From Chryseobacterium edaphi (GTDB lineage Bacteria > Bacteroidota > Bacteroidia > Flavobacteriales > Weeksellaceae): a stretch of DNA of 64,000 bases. The notes below the pieces were generated by a model that worked only from the letters and a program-made list of their open reading frames with translations, was not told the DNA's origin and made no database searches. A program made the position numbers and the translations under genes. The stretch spans positions 778,678-842,677 of the forward strand of contig NZ_JAOTEM010000002.1 in NCBI RefSeq assembly GCF_025628985.1, written 5' to 3'. Of the stretch, positions 37,446 to 46,070 are shown piece after piece; the stretch's first letter is position 1; each line of letters begins with the position of its first letter.

Positions 37446-37568
37446 TGCCCGATGTTTATTTGCATAAGTAGGGTTTGAAATAACCAAATGTGATTTTAAA
37501 TATTTTATTTATGAAAATTGAACAGCTAAACAAAAACACAAGCTCAAAATAATAGACTCACAAATGCT

Positions 37569-38129
37569 ATGAAAAATTTTGAAAGCGAACTATACAATAA
37601 GAGAAGAGAATTTAGCGAATGGTTTACTTTCTCTATTTTAGGGATGTTTTTATTCTACATACTATTGATTTTTCTGATCAGGGATATTGGGCATCAACCT
37701 TTTGCCTTGCCAAAAAGTATCCTTATTTTAGGATTTTTAATTACGACCTATACTGTCTTTCTTATTTCTAAAATGCGTTTTGATTTTATTAGAACGTACA
37801 TAGTCATACTCATTTCACTGTTATTTCTTATTACCTACATCAGCATGTTGCTATGTAATATCTCAAAAACGATTTATCTGTTATACATTCCAATAGCGCT
37901 TATGGTAATGCTGGTTACATCTTTCAGGAATAGTGTTTATTTTTCTTTTTTTATTATTGCAGGCTGTTTTTTTATATCAGAAGTTTCAGAATTATCAGGC
38001 ATTGCATTAGATAAAGATTTATATAAAAATAATCCTGAAGCATTGCATTATCAGGAATACATCGTAGTTGTCATCGCTGCATATTTTACATTTCTTATTC
38101 TATACTATCATCTTGAGTTTATTAAATAA
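37569..38129 (+). CDS. Membrane part of split AraC-type regulator
   Basis: 186 residues: a short charged N terminus (KNFESELYNKRREFSEWF) and about six membrane helices, ending just after the last helix. Such membrane domains precede an AraC HTH in Bacteroidota transcription factors. Alone it would lack DNA binding. Confidence 0.7.
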   Translation: MKNFESELYNKRREFSEWFTFSILGMFLFYILLIFLIRDIGHQPFALPKSILILGFLITTYTVFLISKMRFDFIRTYIVILISLLFLITYISMLLCNISKTIYLLYIPIALMVMLVTSFRNSVYFSFFIIAGCFFISEVSELSGIALDKDLYKNNPEALHYQEYIVVVIAAYFTFLILYYHLEFIK

Positions 38130-38299
38130 AAAACAATTACAGTTATTCTAACGACGTTGTTTCCGTAGAAAATAACGAGTCTAATTTTCAAAACGCAGCT
38201 TTCATAAGTGAAACAAGAGAGGAAATAAATCAGCTCATCAATAAGCAAAAAACAGAAGACAGCTTACCTGCAACTGCCAAAAAAGATAAACTGGAAGAT

Positions 38300-38647
38300 T
38301 TGTATCAGAAAATAATGTACTGCTTACAATCTGAAAAGCCGTATCAATGTCCGAAATTCAACATTAGAAAACTGGCAGAGTTATTAGAAACTAACACGAC
38401 CTATGTTTCAAAAGCATTGAATGTATTTGGTGAAAAGAAGTTTAACCAACTGGTAAACGAATTAAGAATAGAGCAGGTGAAAAATGATATCGTTACGAAT
38501 GAACACCAAAAATTTACATTAGAATACATTTATACCCGTGCAGGATTCAGACAACAGTCGACCTTTAACAGAATGTTTAAAGAACAGACTGGGATGACGC
38601 CTTCAGATTTTATAGACTCATATAATGATATAGAAATCTCAAATTAA
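38300..38647 (+). CDS. AraC-type HTH part of split regulator
   Basis: 115 residues from the first ATG in this frame, although the frame is open from about 38126. The double HTH is clear: NIRKLAELLETNTTYVSKAL, then the second HTH with FTLEYIYTRAGFRQQSTFNR and MFKEQTGMTPSDF. This is the DNA-binding domain of the AraC/XylS family. Confidence 0.8.
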   Translation: MYQKIMYCLQSEKPYQCPKFNIRKLAELLETNTTYVSKALNVFGEKKFNQLVNELRIEQVKNDIVTNEHQKFTLEYIYTRAGFRQQSTFNRMFKEQTGMTPSDFIDSYNDIEISN

Positions 38648-39062
38648 TACTGATAATTTCAATTTCCTGTAATGCTTTCATTCATTTTAAAGGTTGAAAA
38701 TAAATTTGAACTCTTTAATTTTATAGTACAAGTTATCATTTCGGGTGCTCAAAATTTATCACATTTCTGAAATTTTATATATTTAAAAGTAAACTGAATT
38801 TCTAAATTGATCTTTTCTGATCTTGAATAAAGATAATATCGTCTGATTTGGGTAATTTCTCATCAATTATATCTGGTAAACTGAGATTAGTCAGATAAAA
38901 TTTAACGAGGTTTACATTAAATACAATGTCTGTGTCGCTGACTAAAATCACTGCATTTTATTGAATATTAAATTTTTGACTTCAATGTTCTTTAATTATA
39001 TTTGTGGCTCATGCTATGTAATCCATGCTTTAATTAAAGCAAAGACATTAGACGTATTTTTT
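38648..39062. other. Intergenic region before amidinohydrolase
   Basis: These 415 bases hold no convincing gene. The right end contains the promoter of the amidinohydrolase gene (38976-39004). A 49-codon minus-strand frame at 38802-38951 (GTG start) has protein-like composition but no family I recognise; it may be a remnant. Confidence 0.5.
38976..39004 (+). promoter_or_regulatory. Promoter of the amidinohydrolase gene
   Basis: TTG (38976-38978), 18 bases, TATATTTG (38997-39004). Because it lies downstream of an alternative start at 38961, it supports the ATG at 39063 as the real start. Confidence 0.75.
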
Positions 39063-39977
39063 ATGAAACTAAATATCAAAAACGAAACCGGCAAACTGAA
39101 ATCAGTGGTTTTGGGACAGCCTAACTCAATGGGGCCAAATCCTACTTTAGAAGAAAGTTATGATGCAAAATCATATCATTCCATTCAGCATAATATTTAT
39201 CCGAAAGAGAAAGATATCATCAATGAAATGGAAGCTTTTGAAAAAGTTTTGAAAAAATATGATGTTGAGGTTCTACGTCCGAGCATTATCAAAGATTACA
39301 ATCAGGTTTTTGCAAGAGATGTTTCGTTCGTCATTGATGACAAAATGATTATTTCTAATGTCATCGCCGATCGTGCAGACGAGCAGGATGCTTATCGTTC
39401 GATTTTCGAAAAAGTGAAATGGAGAGATATTATCAATCTTCCTGACACTGCACACATTGAAGGCGGAGATGTCATCGTATGGAATGATTTCATTTTCATA
39501 GGAACCTGCTTTTCACAAGATTACAGGAATTTCAAGACAGCCAGAACCAACGAATATGCGATCGAAATCCTGAAAGAATATTTTCCAAAGAAACGAATTC
39601 TCGATTTTGAATTAAAGAAAAACGACAGAGAACCTTATCAGGGAATCTTGCATTTAGATTGCACATTCAATCCGATCGGAACGGATAAATGCATCATCTA
39701 TAAAAACGGTTTTGTTGACGAAAGTGATTATCAGTTGATTATTGATATTTTCGGGGAAGAAAACTGTTTCCACGTTACGGATGAAGAAATGTTTGAAATG
39801 GTTCCGAATGTTTTTTCAATTTCTCCGGAAGTTGTCGTTTCAGACAGTTCGTTTACAAGAATGAATAATCACCTTAGAAACGAATGGGGAATAACCGTAG
39901 AAGAAATTCCATATAGAGAAATTTCTAAAATGGGAGGTTTGTTGAGGTGTTCTACAATGCCTTTGGTGAGGGAATAA
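39063..39977 (+). CDS. Amidinohydrolase of the arginine deiminase/DDAH superfamily
   Basis: 304 residues from the ATG at 39063. The family's catalytic pattern is intact: ARD at 84-86, EGGD at 133-136, HLD at 197-199 and the nucleophile Cys296 in LLRCSTMPL near the C terminus. Members hydrolyse guanidino groups (arginine, dimethylarginine) or transfer amidino groups; the substrate cannot be read from sequence. It has its own promoter. A second member of the superfamily (CtlX-like) lies 1.4 kb downstream, and a polyamine gene set follows, which suggests work on arginine- or citrulline-related compounds. Confidence 0.85.
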   Translation: MKLNIKNETGKLKSVVLGQPNSMGPNPTLEESYDAKSYHSIQHNIYPKEKDIINEMEAFEKVLKKYDVEVLRPSIIKDYNQVFARDVSFVIDDKMIISNVIADRADEQDAYRSIFEKVKWRDIINLPDTAHIEGGDVIVWNDFIFIGTCFSQDYRNFKTARTNEYAIEILKEYFPKKRILDFELKKNDREPYQGILHLDCTFNPIGTDKCIIYKNGFVDESDYQLIIDIFGEENCFHVTDEEMFEMVPNVFSISPEVVVSDSSFTRMNNHLRNEWGITVEEIPYREISKMGGLLRCSTMPLVRE

Positions 39978-39994
39978 AAATCAATTTAATATCA

Positions 39995-41353
39995 TTGAAA
40001 AGACTACTTTTCTTTTTTCTTCTACTTTTAATTAATAAAACCTTTTCTCAGCAAAAACTGAATTGGGGTGAAGTTTTGTATGGAAGCGTTAAAGGTTTAA
40101 AAGAAAATCAAATTAAAACTTTAAAGCTAAAACAGGGCAATAAAGTTCTTAGATCAGTCGAGTTAATTTCAGGCAAATCCATTCTTGTTAAAGATTCTTT
40201 AAATACAGAATACTATGATTTTGATGATGAAAATCGATTAATCTCTGTGAAGTCAGTCAAAGATAATTGGGAGCAGAACTTTATATTGAATTTTAAAGAT
40301 AATAATATCAATCAAGTTTCAAGAAAAATTAATAATAATGGAATTGTAGTCTTCAATAAATTTTCAAAAGTTTTGTTTAATAATTCTTTGTACGAAGAAA
40401 GGGAAGTCTACAACTTTGATAGCAAGAAAAATGATTCTCTGTATGTTTTCAGAACAAGATATTTTTTTAATCAAGAAAATCCAGATTTAAGTTATAAAGA
40501 AACGTATGATAATAGAAACGTTTGGAGTAAGAAATATTTTAATCAAACGGAGGTAAGAAAAAAAGTATTCAAAGACTATTTTATTGTAGATTCGACTTTG
40601 CAGAAAGATTATAAAGTTACTAAATATCATTTTGAAAATTATCCTAATCGGCAAATAATCATAATTGAAAAAGATTCTATTATTACGATTCATAAAGAAA
40701 ATGAGAAAAAAGTAAGTGAAAAATTAGAATATGCAGGCTTACCTTTCAGAGAAATTTTTTATAATGAAAATGAGAATGTAAAAGAGAAGATTATTTATAG
40801 AAATTATCAAAATACTTTTAATGATTGGATTCTTTGGGAAGAGAGAAAATATGATGGAAAGGGAAAGCTAATCAGTCGGAGACGTCCTAATAAAAAAGAG
40901 TATAAATTAATAAATGGAGTTCTGACCTTTAGGAGTAGTGTATCTAGAATAAATACCCGAGACTATATTTGGAGTGATCATAAACGCAAATATTTTGAGT
41001 ATTATTATGCAAAGATCTATTCTCCTTCGATATTATTAAATCTAAATGTTTCTAACAGACTTATACAGAATTTTGATACGACATCTATTTTTGAAAGTGA
41101 TGAAATGATTTACATGAATATTAAATTTCAAAATGACACAAAAATAATTTCAGAATATTCATCATCAGAAGATGTAAGAAAAGAAGGAATAAGAACTGCA
41201 AAGACTCTTAGAAGATATAGCGACAGCTATTTTACAGATTTGGAAGTTGAAGCAGAAACATTTTCAGAAAAAAAATATAGTATTAATATTTGTGAAAATC
41301 TGAATCTTTTATCTTTTCCAATCCACACATTTTTAATTAAAGAAGAAAATTAA
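39995..41353 (+). CDS. Exported orphan protein between two amidinohydrolases
   Basis: I prefer the TTG at 39995 as start (452 residues), because it opens directly into a signal peptide (KRLLFFFLLLLINKTFSQ). An upstream in-frame start at 39947 would overlap the previous gene and prefix a poor signal. The mature part is rich in Lys, Asn, Tyr and Glu with many short strands (KVLRSVELISGKSILVKDSL; ENRLISVKSVKDNWEQNF), recalling MORN-like or beta-repeat surface proteins, but no family is certain. It has lower GC than its neighbours, and the same gene order without it would be simpler, so it may be an insertion. Confidence 0.7.
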   Translation: MKRLLFFFLLLLINKTFSQQKLNWGEVLYGSVKGLKENQIKTLKLKQGNKVLRSVELISGKSILVKDSLNTEYYDFDDENRLISVKSVKDNWEQNFILNFKDNNINQVSRKINNNGIVVFNKFSKVLFNNSLYEEREVYNFDSKKNDSLYVFRTRYFFNQENPDLSYKETYDNRNVWSKKYFNQTEVRKKVFKDYFIVDSTLQKDYKVTKYHFENYPNRQIIIIEKDSIITIHKENEKKVSEKLEYAGLPFREIFYNENENVKEKIIYRNYQNTFNDWILWEERKYDGKGKLISRRRPNKKEYKLINGVLTFRSSVSRINTRDYIWSDHKRKYFEYYYAKIYSPSILLNLNVSNRLIQNFDTTSIFESDEMIYMNIKFQNDTKIISEYSSSEDVRKEGIRTAKTLRRYSDSYFTDLEVEAETFSEKKYSINICENLNLLSFPIHTFLIKEEN

Positions 41354-41364
41354 ATCAAACAAAA

Positions 41365-42288
41365 ATGCAGACAACAGATACAGTACTCATGATAGAGCCG
41401 ATTGCATTCGGTTACAATGCAGAAACGGCAGAGAACAATTACTTTCAGGTAGAGCAGAAAGGTGCAGATATTCAGTCAAAAGCTTTGGCGGAATTCAAAA
41501 TTTTTGTTGAAAAACTGAAGAGCAAAGGAATTAATGTCATTACCATAAAAGACACCATCGATCCTCACACTCCGGATTCTATTTTCCCAAACAACTGGGT
41601 AAGTTTTCATAATGATGGAAAAGTGGTTTTATATCCCATGTTCGCTTCCAACAGAAGAGTGGAACGTAGAGAAGATATTATCGAAAGCATCAAAGATCAG
41701 GGTTTTGAAGTTGACGAAATCGACGATTGGTCGTTACCGGAAATTCAGGGACACTTTTTGGAAGGAACAGGAAGTATGATTTTCGATCATGATAATAAAA
41801 TTGCATATGGTTCGGTTTCTCTAAGATTGGATGAAAATCTATTCAGAGAATTTTGTAATAAGTATGGCTTTGAACCAATTGTTTTCCATTCTTTTCAGAC
41901 GGTAGGTTCAGAAAGACTTCCGATTTACCATACCAATGTAATGATGTGTGTTGCCGATAAATTTGTTGTGATTTGTTTAGATTGCATTGATGATGAGCTG
42001 GAAAGAAGCAAAGTCATTGAGACCATAAAAAATTCAGGAAAAGAAATCATTGAAATTTCTGAAGAACAAATGCAGCAATTCGCGGGAAATATGCTTCAGG
42101 TGCAGAATAAAGATGGCGAAAAGTTTTTGGTAATGAGCCAGACTGCTTATCAGTCTTTGAATGCCGAACAGATTGCAAACATAGAAAAATATTGCGAAAT
42201 CATTTATTCAGATTTAAATACAATCGAAGTCAATGGTGGCGGAAGCGCACGTTGTATGCTGGCTGAAGTTTTCCTGCCAAAAAAATAA
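41365..42288 (+). CDS. ctlX: CtlX-like citrulline/arginine hydrolase
   Basis: 307 residues of the arginine deiminase superfamily. FPNNW (75-79), Glu133 in GHFLEGTGSMIFD, His189 in LPIYHTNVMM and the nucleophile Cys297 in SARCMLAEVFLP are the expected active-site positions. The pattern fits the CtlX (citrulline utilisation hydrolase) group that is common in Bacteroidota. The assignment to that group is by motif memory. It lies 22 bases before the AdoMet decarboxylase gene and may feed the same metabolism. Confidence 0.82.
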   Translation: MQTTDTVLMIEPIAFGYNAETAENNYFQVEQKGADIQSKALAEFKIFVEKLKSKGINVITIKDTIDPHTPDSIFPNNWVSFHNDGKVVLYPMFASNRRVERREDIIESIKDQGFEVDEIDDWSLPEIQGHFLEGTGSMIFDHDNKIAYGSVSLRLDENLFREFCNKYGFEPIVFHSFQTVGSERLPIYHTNVMMCVADKFVVICLDCIDDELERSKVIETIKNSGKEIIEISEEQMQQFAGNMLQVQNKDGEKFLVMSQTAYQSLNAEQIANIEKYCEIIYSDLNTIEVNGGGSARCMLAEVFLPKK

Positions 42289-42296
42289 TATATTTG
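42289..42296 (+). promoter_or_regulatory. TAnnTTTG box before the AdoMet decarboxylase gene
   Basis: TATATTTG begins at the last base of the ctlX stop codon. Transcription from it would start near 42303, so the decarboxylase mRNA would be almost leaderless. No good -33 TTG is present. Confidence 0.4.
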
Positions 42297-42310
42297 TAAA
42301 AAATTAGTAA

Positions 42311-42670
42311 TTGAAACCATTATCAAATAAAGGTTTACATATTCTTCTAACTTTGGAAACGGAGTTAGAAGATTTGTTATTAGACAGTGTGCAGTTTTTG
42401 CAACATATTCATAATATGCTGGAAGACAAAGATGTTGAAGTGGTTGGTGTTACCAATCATGTTTTTGAAAACCAAAGTTTTACTTCTGCAGTCTGTCTTA
42501 AAGAATCTCACCTCACGATTCACACTTGGCCAGAATATAAACAACTGACTTTCGATGTTTTTCTCTGCAATTATACACAGGATAATTCGGCAAAAGTAGA
42601 GCAGATCGCCGACGAAGTTGTACAATATTTTAATGCCACAATTATTCAGAAACACAATATTTACAGATAA
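42311..42670 (+). CDS. speD: S-adenosylmethionine decarboxylase proenzyme
   Basis: 119 residues, the short prokaryotic (SpeH-type) length. The self-cleavage site is in CLKESHLTIHTWPEY: cleavage before Ser66 would create the pyruvoyl group, with His71 and Cys86 (DVFLC) as the other catalytic residues. It makes decarboxylated AdoMet, the aminopropyl donor for spermidine synthase, which is encoded four genes downstream in the same operon. The start is a TTG at 42311; no suitable ATG precedes the conserved GLHILLTLE. Confidence 0.88.
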   Translation: MKPLSNKGLHILLTLETELEDLLLDSVQFLQHIHNMLEDKDVEVVGVTNHVFENQSFTSAVCLKESHLTIHTWPEYKQLTFDVFLCNYTQDNSAKVEQIADEVVQYFNATIIQKHNIYR

Positions 42671-42673
42671 AAA

Positions 42674-44137
42674 ATGCATTACACTTGTCCCGTTTGTAAT
42701 ACAGAAAATAACATTGATCTTACCTTTCGTGTTGAAGAGTACGTTTGCAAATCGTGCTCAAATCATATTGATATTGACCAGAATATTTCTAAAAGAATTG
42801 TCAAAAAACCGATAGAAAATGTCGTTTTGGAAATCGGGCAAAAAGGAATATTACAAGGTGTAGAATTTACCGTAATATCAATCGTTATCCGCAAATACGG
42901 AACTCATATTTTTTGGAGAGAATATGCTTTAAAAGATAAATCAGGTAACGATCTCTTTCTGAGTGAAAGCGATGGTCACTGGGTTTTACTGGAAACGATT
43001 CCCAAAGAAAAATTTATTTTAGGAAGTAGTAAAACTTTGGGTGAATATAATGGTAAAACCTATCGTTGGTACGAAACTACAGATTGCAACATTCATTCTG
43101 CTGCCGGTTTTTTCGAAGATACTTTGAAGTTTTCACTGGCCACTTACAAAGAATATGTCAATGGAACAGACATGATTTCCCGTGAACAGTCAGGAAGCAA
43201 AATAGAATATTTTAAAGGACAACATATTTCAAAAAACGAAATTAAGAAAGCGTTTAAAATTTCCAATCTTCCATCATATTCAGGAATCGGAATCGTTCAG
43301 CCTTTTTATATCAATATCAAACAGGCGATCAATATTTTATGTATTACTGCTCTTTTGATTTGTCTGATGCAAACTTATGTTTATACTTCAAGAGCAAATA
43401 ATACCGTTTTTCAGGAAAGTATTTTTTTTAAGAATATTGAGAATAAGGAGCTTATTAGCAAAAGCTTTACCTTTTCGGGAGGTTCTGCTCCGTTAGAAGT
43501 AAGAGCATATACCGCACTCGACAATTCCTGGGCAAATGTACAACTGAGTCTTGTCAACGAAAAAACAAACGAAACTACGTATGTATCCAAAGACATCGAA
43601 AAATATTCAGGAGTCGAAGGCGGAGAAAGTTGGACTGAAGGAAGTGAGACCGAAGAATTCAATATATGTGGAGTTGCTTCCGGAACCTATCACTTCGTAA
43701 TCTCTGCAGAGAAACAGAAAATAATAGAAACTTCAATAGCTGGTTCGGCTACAGACGGTATCACTTTGTCTAAAGATCCTTCAGGAATAATCAATGTTCT
43801 GAACAATGCAACTCAGGAAACGACGTCTTTTGGAGATGTTAAAACATTGGAAACAGATTCCGGTGCGATTGGGAGGATGGTCAAACAGGCTTTTCCAAAT
43901 AAAAATTTAGACTCATTACTGAATGTCAATCCTATAGCTCAGACTCCCAATTTGGAAACGAAATCAGACGAAAGTTCTATAAACATCACGGCAACCTGGC
44001 TTCCTGTTTCATTCTGGAATTTTTGGGTGATCATCATTTTAATGGTAGCTTTTTTTGTCCTTTGTTACGTAGCGAGATATTATTTCAATGTCTCAAAATG
44101 GAAAAACAGTTCAAACTCACCTTATCCTCAATCATAA
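42674..44137 (+). CDS. DUF4178 protein with zinc ribbon and two membrane helices
   Basis: 487 residues. An N-terminal zinc ribbon (CPVC at 5-8 and CKSC near 26-29) is followed by a DUF4178 domain at about 55-190 (GVEFTVISIVIRKYG; REYALKDKSGNDLFLSESDG). A membrane helix near 220 (INILCITALLICLMQTYVY) leads to an extracytoplasmic beta-rich domain, then a C-terminal helix (FWVIIILMVAFFVLCYVARY). DUF4178 proteins are known from gene neighbourhoods with DUF350 and spermidine-synthase-like genes, the set found here. It starts four bases after speD. Confidence 0.8.
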   Translation: MHYTCPVCNTENNIDLTFRVEEYVCKSCSNHIDIDQNISKRIVKKPIENVVLEIGQKGILQGVEFTVISIVIRKYGTHIFWREYALKDKSGNDLFLSESDGHWVLLETIPKEKFILGSSKTLGEYNGKTYRWYETTDCNIHSAAGFFEDTLKFSLATYKEYVNGTDMISREQSGSKIEYFKGQHISKNEIKKAFKISNLPSYSGIGIVQPFYINIKQAINILCITALLICLMQTYVYTSRANNTVFQESIFFKNIENKELISKSFTFSGGSAPLEVRAYTALDNSWANVQLSLVNEKTNETTYVSKDIEKYSGVEGGESWTEGSETEEFNICGVASGTYHFVISAEKQKIIETSIAGSATDGITLSKDPSGIINVLNNATQETTSFGDVKTLETDSGAIGRMVKQAFPNKNLDSLLNVNPIAQTPNLETKSDESSINITATWLPVSFWNFWVIIILMVAFFVLCYVARYYFNVSKWKNSSNSPYPQS

Positions 44138-44140
44138 AGT

Positions 44141-44335
44141 ATGAAGATTTTTAAATATTTAAAAGAAAACTGGTTTCTTCTCACGATAGGAGGCGTGTTT
44201 TTGGGATGGTTTGTTTATCTTACTTATGATGGAAACCAACTATGCGACTGCGAAAAGACAGAAACTTACAGAGATGGAACAACAAGAGGACATCATTCTT
44301 CAGGTGTAGGATTTTACAGATATTATCACAAATAA
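44141..44335 (+). CDS. Small single-pass membrane protein
   Basis: 64 residues. One helix (NWFLLTIGGVFLGWFVYLTY) is followed by a short tail with CDCEKTE and a His/Gly/Tyr-rich end (RGHHSSGVGFYRYYHK). It is not a known family to me. It is tightly packed, four bases after the DUF4178 gene and 12 before the DUF350 gene, so it is probably a real component of this operon. Confidence 0.65.
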   Translation: MKIFKYLKENWFLLTIGGVFLGWFVYLTYDGNQLCDCEKTETYRDGTTRGHHSSGVGFYRYYHK

Positions 44336-44347
44336 AAATATAAACTT

Positions 44348-44563
44348 ATGGAAAATATAAACTTTTTACCAATTATCAATTCGATCATTTACTCAGTTTT
44401 GGGAGTTGTCATTTTATTGGTTTTTTATCTGATCATTGAAAAGCTGACTCCGGAAAAAACATGGCACGAGATTGCACATAACAAAAATGTGGCTTTGGCA
44501 ATTATCTTCGGTTCTTTCATTATAGGAATTTCTATTATCATCGGTTCGGCAGTTCATGGATAA
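44348..44563 (+). CDS. Half-length DUF350 (YjfL-like) membrane protein
   Basis: 71 residues, two membrane helices. The pattern GVVILLVFYLIIEKLTPEKT, then HNKNVALAIIFGSFIIGISI with the conserved N-x-A-x-A-I, is the DUF350 unit. YjfL-type proteins usually carry two such units in about 130 residues; this one has a single unit and would have to dimerise to match. It overlaps the spermidine synthase gene by eight bases. Confidence 0.8.
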   Translation: MENINFLPIINSIIYSVLGVVILLVFYLIIEKLTPEKTWHEIAHNKNVALAIIFGSFIIGISIIIGSAVHG

Positions 44564-46070
44564 AAAACGACTGTCTCTAGAACTGCTTTTACTGTCTTCT
44601 GTATTTGTAATTGCGACTTGCGGACTGATCTACGAATTGGTTGCAGGAGCTTTGGCAAGTTATCTTTTGGGAGATTCCGTCAAGCAGTTTTCTTTTATTA
44701 TCGGGGTTTATCTTTTTTCGATGGGAGTCGGTTCTTATCTGGCGAAATTCATCAAAGGAAGTTTAATCGATAAATTTATCGAAATTGAAATTCTCGTAGG
44801 AATCGTTGGCGGAATAAGCTCGGTTGTTTTGTTTCTACTTTTCAATACTGTTGGACATTTTGAGTGGGCTTTATATCTTTTCGTATTTTCTACAGGATGT
44901 TTAGTCGGACTGGAAATTCCGCTTCTGATGAATATCCTGAAAGATAAAGTTCAGTTTAAAGATTTGGTTTCCAATGTTTTTGCTTTTGATTATGTCGGAG
45001 CTTTGTTGGCTTCCATTCTTTTTCCGTTGGTTTTAATTCCAAGTCTCGGAATTATTAAAACACCACTTTTTTTCGGCTTAATTAATATTTCAATTGCTAT
45101 TTTTCTATGTTTTTACTTGAAAAATGATTTGGTAAAGCCGCTTTCATTAAAAATAAAATCAATCGGAGCATTTCTTTTATTGCTGGTTCTTTTTATTTTT
45201 TCAGACCGAATTTTATCGTTTTCTGAAGAAAAATTATATGGTGAAAATGTAGTTTACACCAACAATTCTCCCTATCAAAGAATCGTTTTAACCAGAAACA
45301 GTAAAGAATTTCGGTTGTATTTAAATAATAATTTACAGTTTTCTTCTACCGATGAATATCGTTATCATGAAGCTTTGGTTCATCCTGTGATGTCAATGGC
45401 AAAAAATATTGATAATATTTTAATTCTTGGCGGTGGAGACGGTTTTGCAGCGCGTGAAGTTTTAAAATACAAAGATGTTAAAAACATTACTTTGGTTGAT
45501 TTAGACGGAGAAATGACCGATTTTTTCAAAAATAATGAAACAATGCGCCAACTGAATCAGCGTTCGTTATCGGATAAGAAAGTAAAAGTCATTAATAAAG
45601 ACGCATACATTTGGGTAAAGGAAAACAAAAAGAAATTTGATGTTATCATTATAGATTTTCCGGATCCTTCCAACTATAGCTTAGGTAAATTATATTCGTT
45701 GCAGTTTTATCACGAGCTGGAAAAAATCACAACCATTGATACAAAAATTGTCGTTCAGACAACATCACCTTATTTTGCTCCGAAATCATTTTGGTGTATT
45801 GAAAAGACCATGAATCAGGTATTTCCGTTTACTTCGGCGTATCATACTTATATTCCTTCCTTTGGAGAATGGGGATTTTCTATGGCTTCTTTTGAACCTA
45901 TACATAATAAGATTTACAGGAAGATTCCAGATCTTAAGTTTTACGATTATAATTTTCACCAGATGTCCTATTTCAGTAAAGACATGAAAACAGATTCTGT
46001 TGAGGTCAACCGATTGGATAATCAAATATTAGTACGTTATTTCGATGAAGAGTGGGGAAAAGTACAGTAG
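44556..46070 (+). CDS. Membrane-embedded spermidine synthase
   Basis: 504 residues. About seven membrane helices lie in the first 215 residues (LLLSSVFVIATCGLIYELVA; IIGVYLFSMGVGSYLA). A spermidine synthase domain follows: YQRI (240-243), LYLNNNLQFSSTDEYRYHE (254-272), LGGGDG (291-296, AdoMet site), VDLD (314-317), NKDA (347-350) and IIDFPDPS (365-372). It transfers an aminopropyl group from decarboxylated AdoMet to an amine. The membrane fusion suggests that the amine or product is membrane-located or exported. It is translationally linked to DUF350 on one side and to the flavoprotein on the other. Confidence 0.88.
   Translation: MDKKRLSLELLLLSSVFVIATCGLIYELVAGALASYLLGDSVKQFSFIIGVYLFSMGVGSYLAKFIKGSLIDKFIEIEILVGIVGGISSVVLFLLFNTVGHFEWALYLFVFSTGCLVGLEIPLLMNILKDKVQFKDLVSNVFAFDYVGALLASILFPLVLIPSLGIIKTPLFFGLINISIAIFLCFYLKNDLVKPLSLKIKSIGAFLLLLVLFIFSDRILSFSEEKLYGENVVYTNNSPYQRIVLTRNSKEFRLYLNNNLQFSSTDEYRYHEALVHPVMSMAKNIDNILILGGGDGFAAREVLKYKDVKNITLVDLDGEMTDFFKNNETMRQLNQRSLSDKKVKVINKDAYIWVKENKKKFDVIIIDFPDPSNYSLGKLYSLQFYHELEKITTIDTKIVVQTTSPYFAPKSFWCIEKTMNQVFPFTSAYHTYIPSFGEWGFSMASFEPIHNKIYRKIPDLKFYDYNFHQMSYFSKDMKTDSVEVNRLDNQILVRYFDEEWGKVQ

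Larger units (their letters stand above)
37051..37568. other. Divergent intergenic region with direct repeats
   Basis: These 518 bases lie between the giant protein gene (leftward) and the AraC-type regulator (rightward) and hold no gene. They contain two 18-bp direct repeats at 37316-37354 and a TATATTTG -7 box at 37438-37445 pointing right. The region probably controls both neighbours. Confidence 0.6.
37569..38647 (+). pseudogene. Membrane-anchored AraC-type regulator split by a frameshift
   Basis: Two parts in different frames make one protein of about 355 residues. Part 1 (37569-38129) is a polytopic membrane domain ending ...YYHLEFIK at a TAA inside an A-rich run (38124-38133). From about 38126 the -1 frame is open without a stop (KNNYSYSNDVVSVENNESNF ... 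KDKLEDLYQKIMYCLQ) and leads straight into the AraC-type HTH of part 2. The order 6-7 TM, linker, AraC HTH is a known Bacteroidota regulator architecture. The A6 run is a likely slippage site. Real decay, phase variation and sequencing error cannot be separated from one sequence. Confidence 0.75.

Noticed and set aside
38802..38951. 49-codon GTG-started minus-strand frame ending ...KSDDIIFIQDQKRSI
   Set aside because: The composition is plausible for coding sequence, but it has no recognisable family, no promoter and no conserved partner. I keep it only as a possible remnant.
38961..39062. Longer N terminus for the amidinohydrolase (start at 38961)
   Set aside because: The promoter at 38976-39004 lies inside it, and the family alignment begins with MKLNIKNETGKLKSVVLG at 39063.
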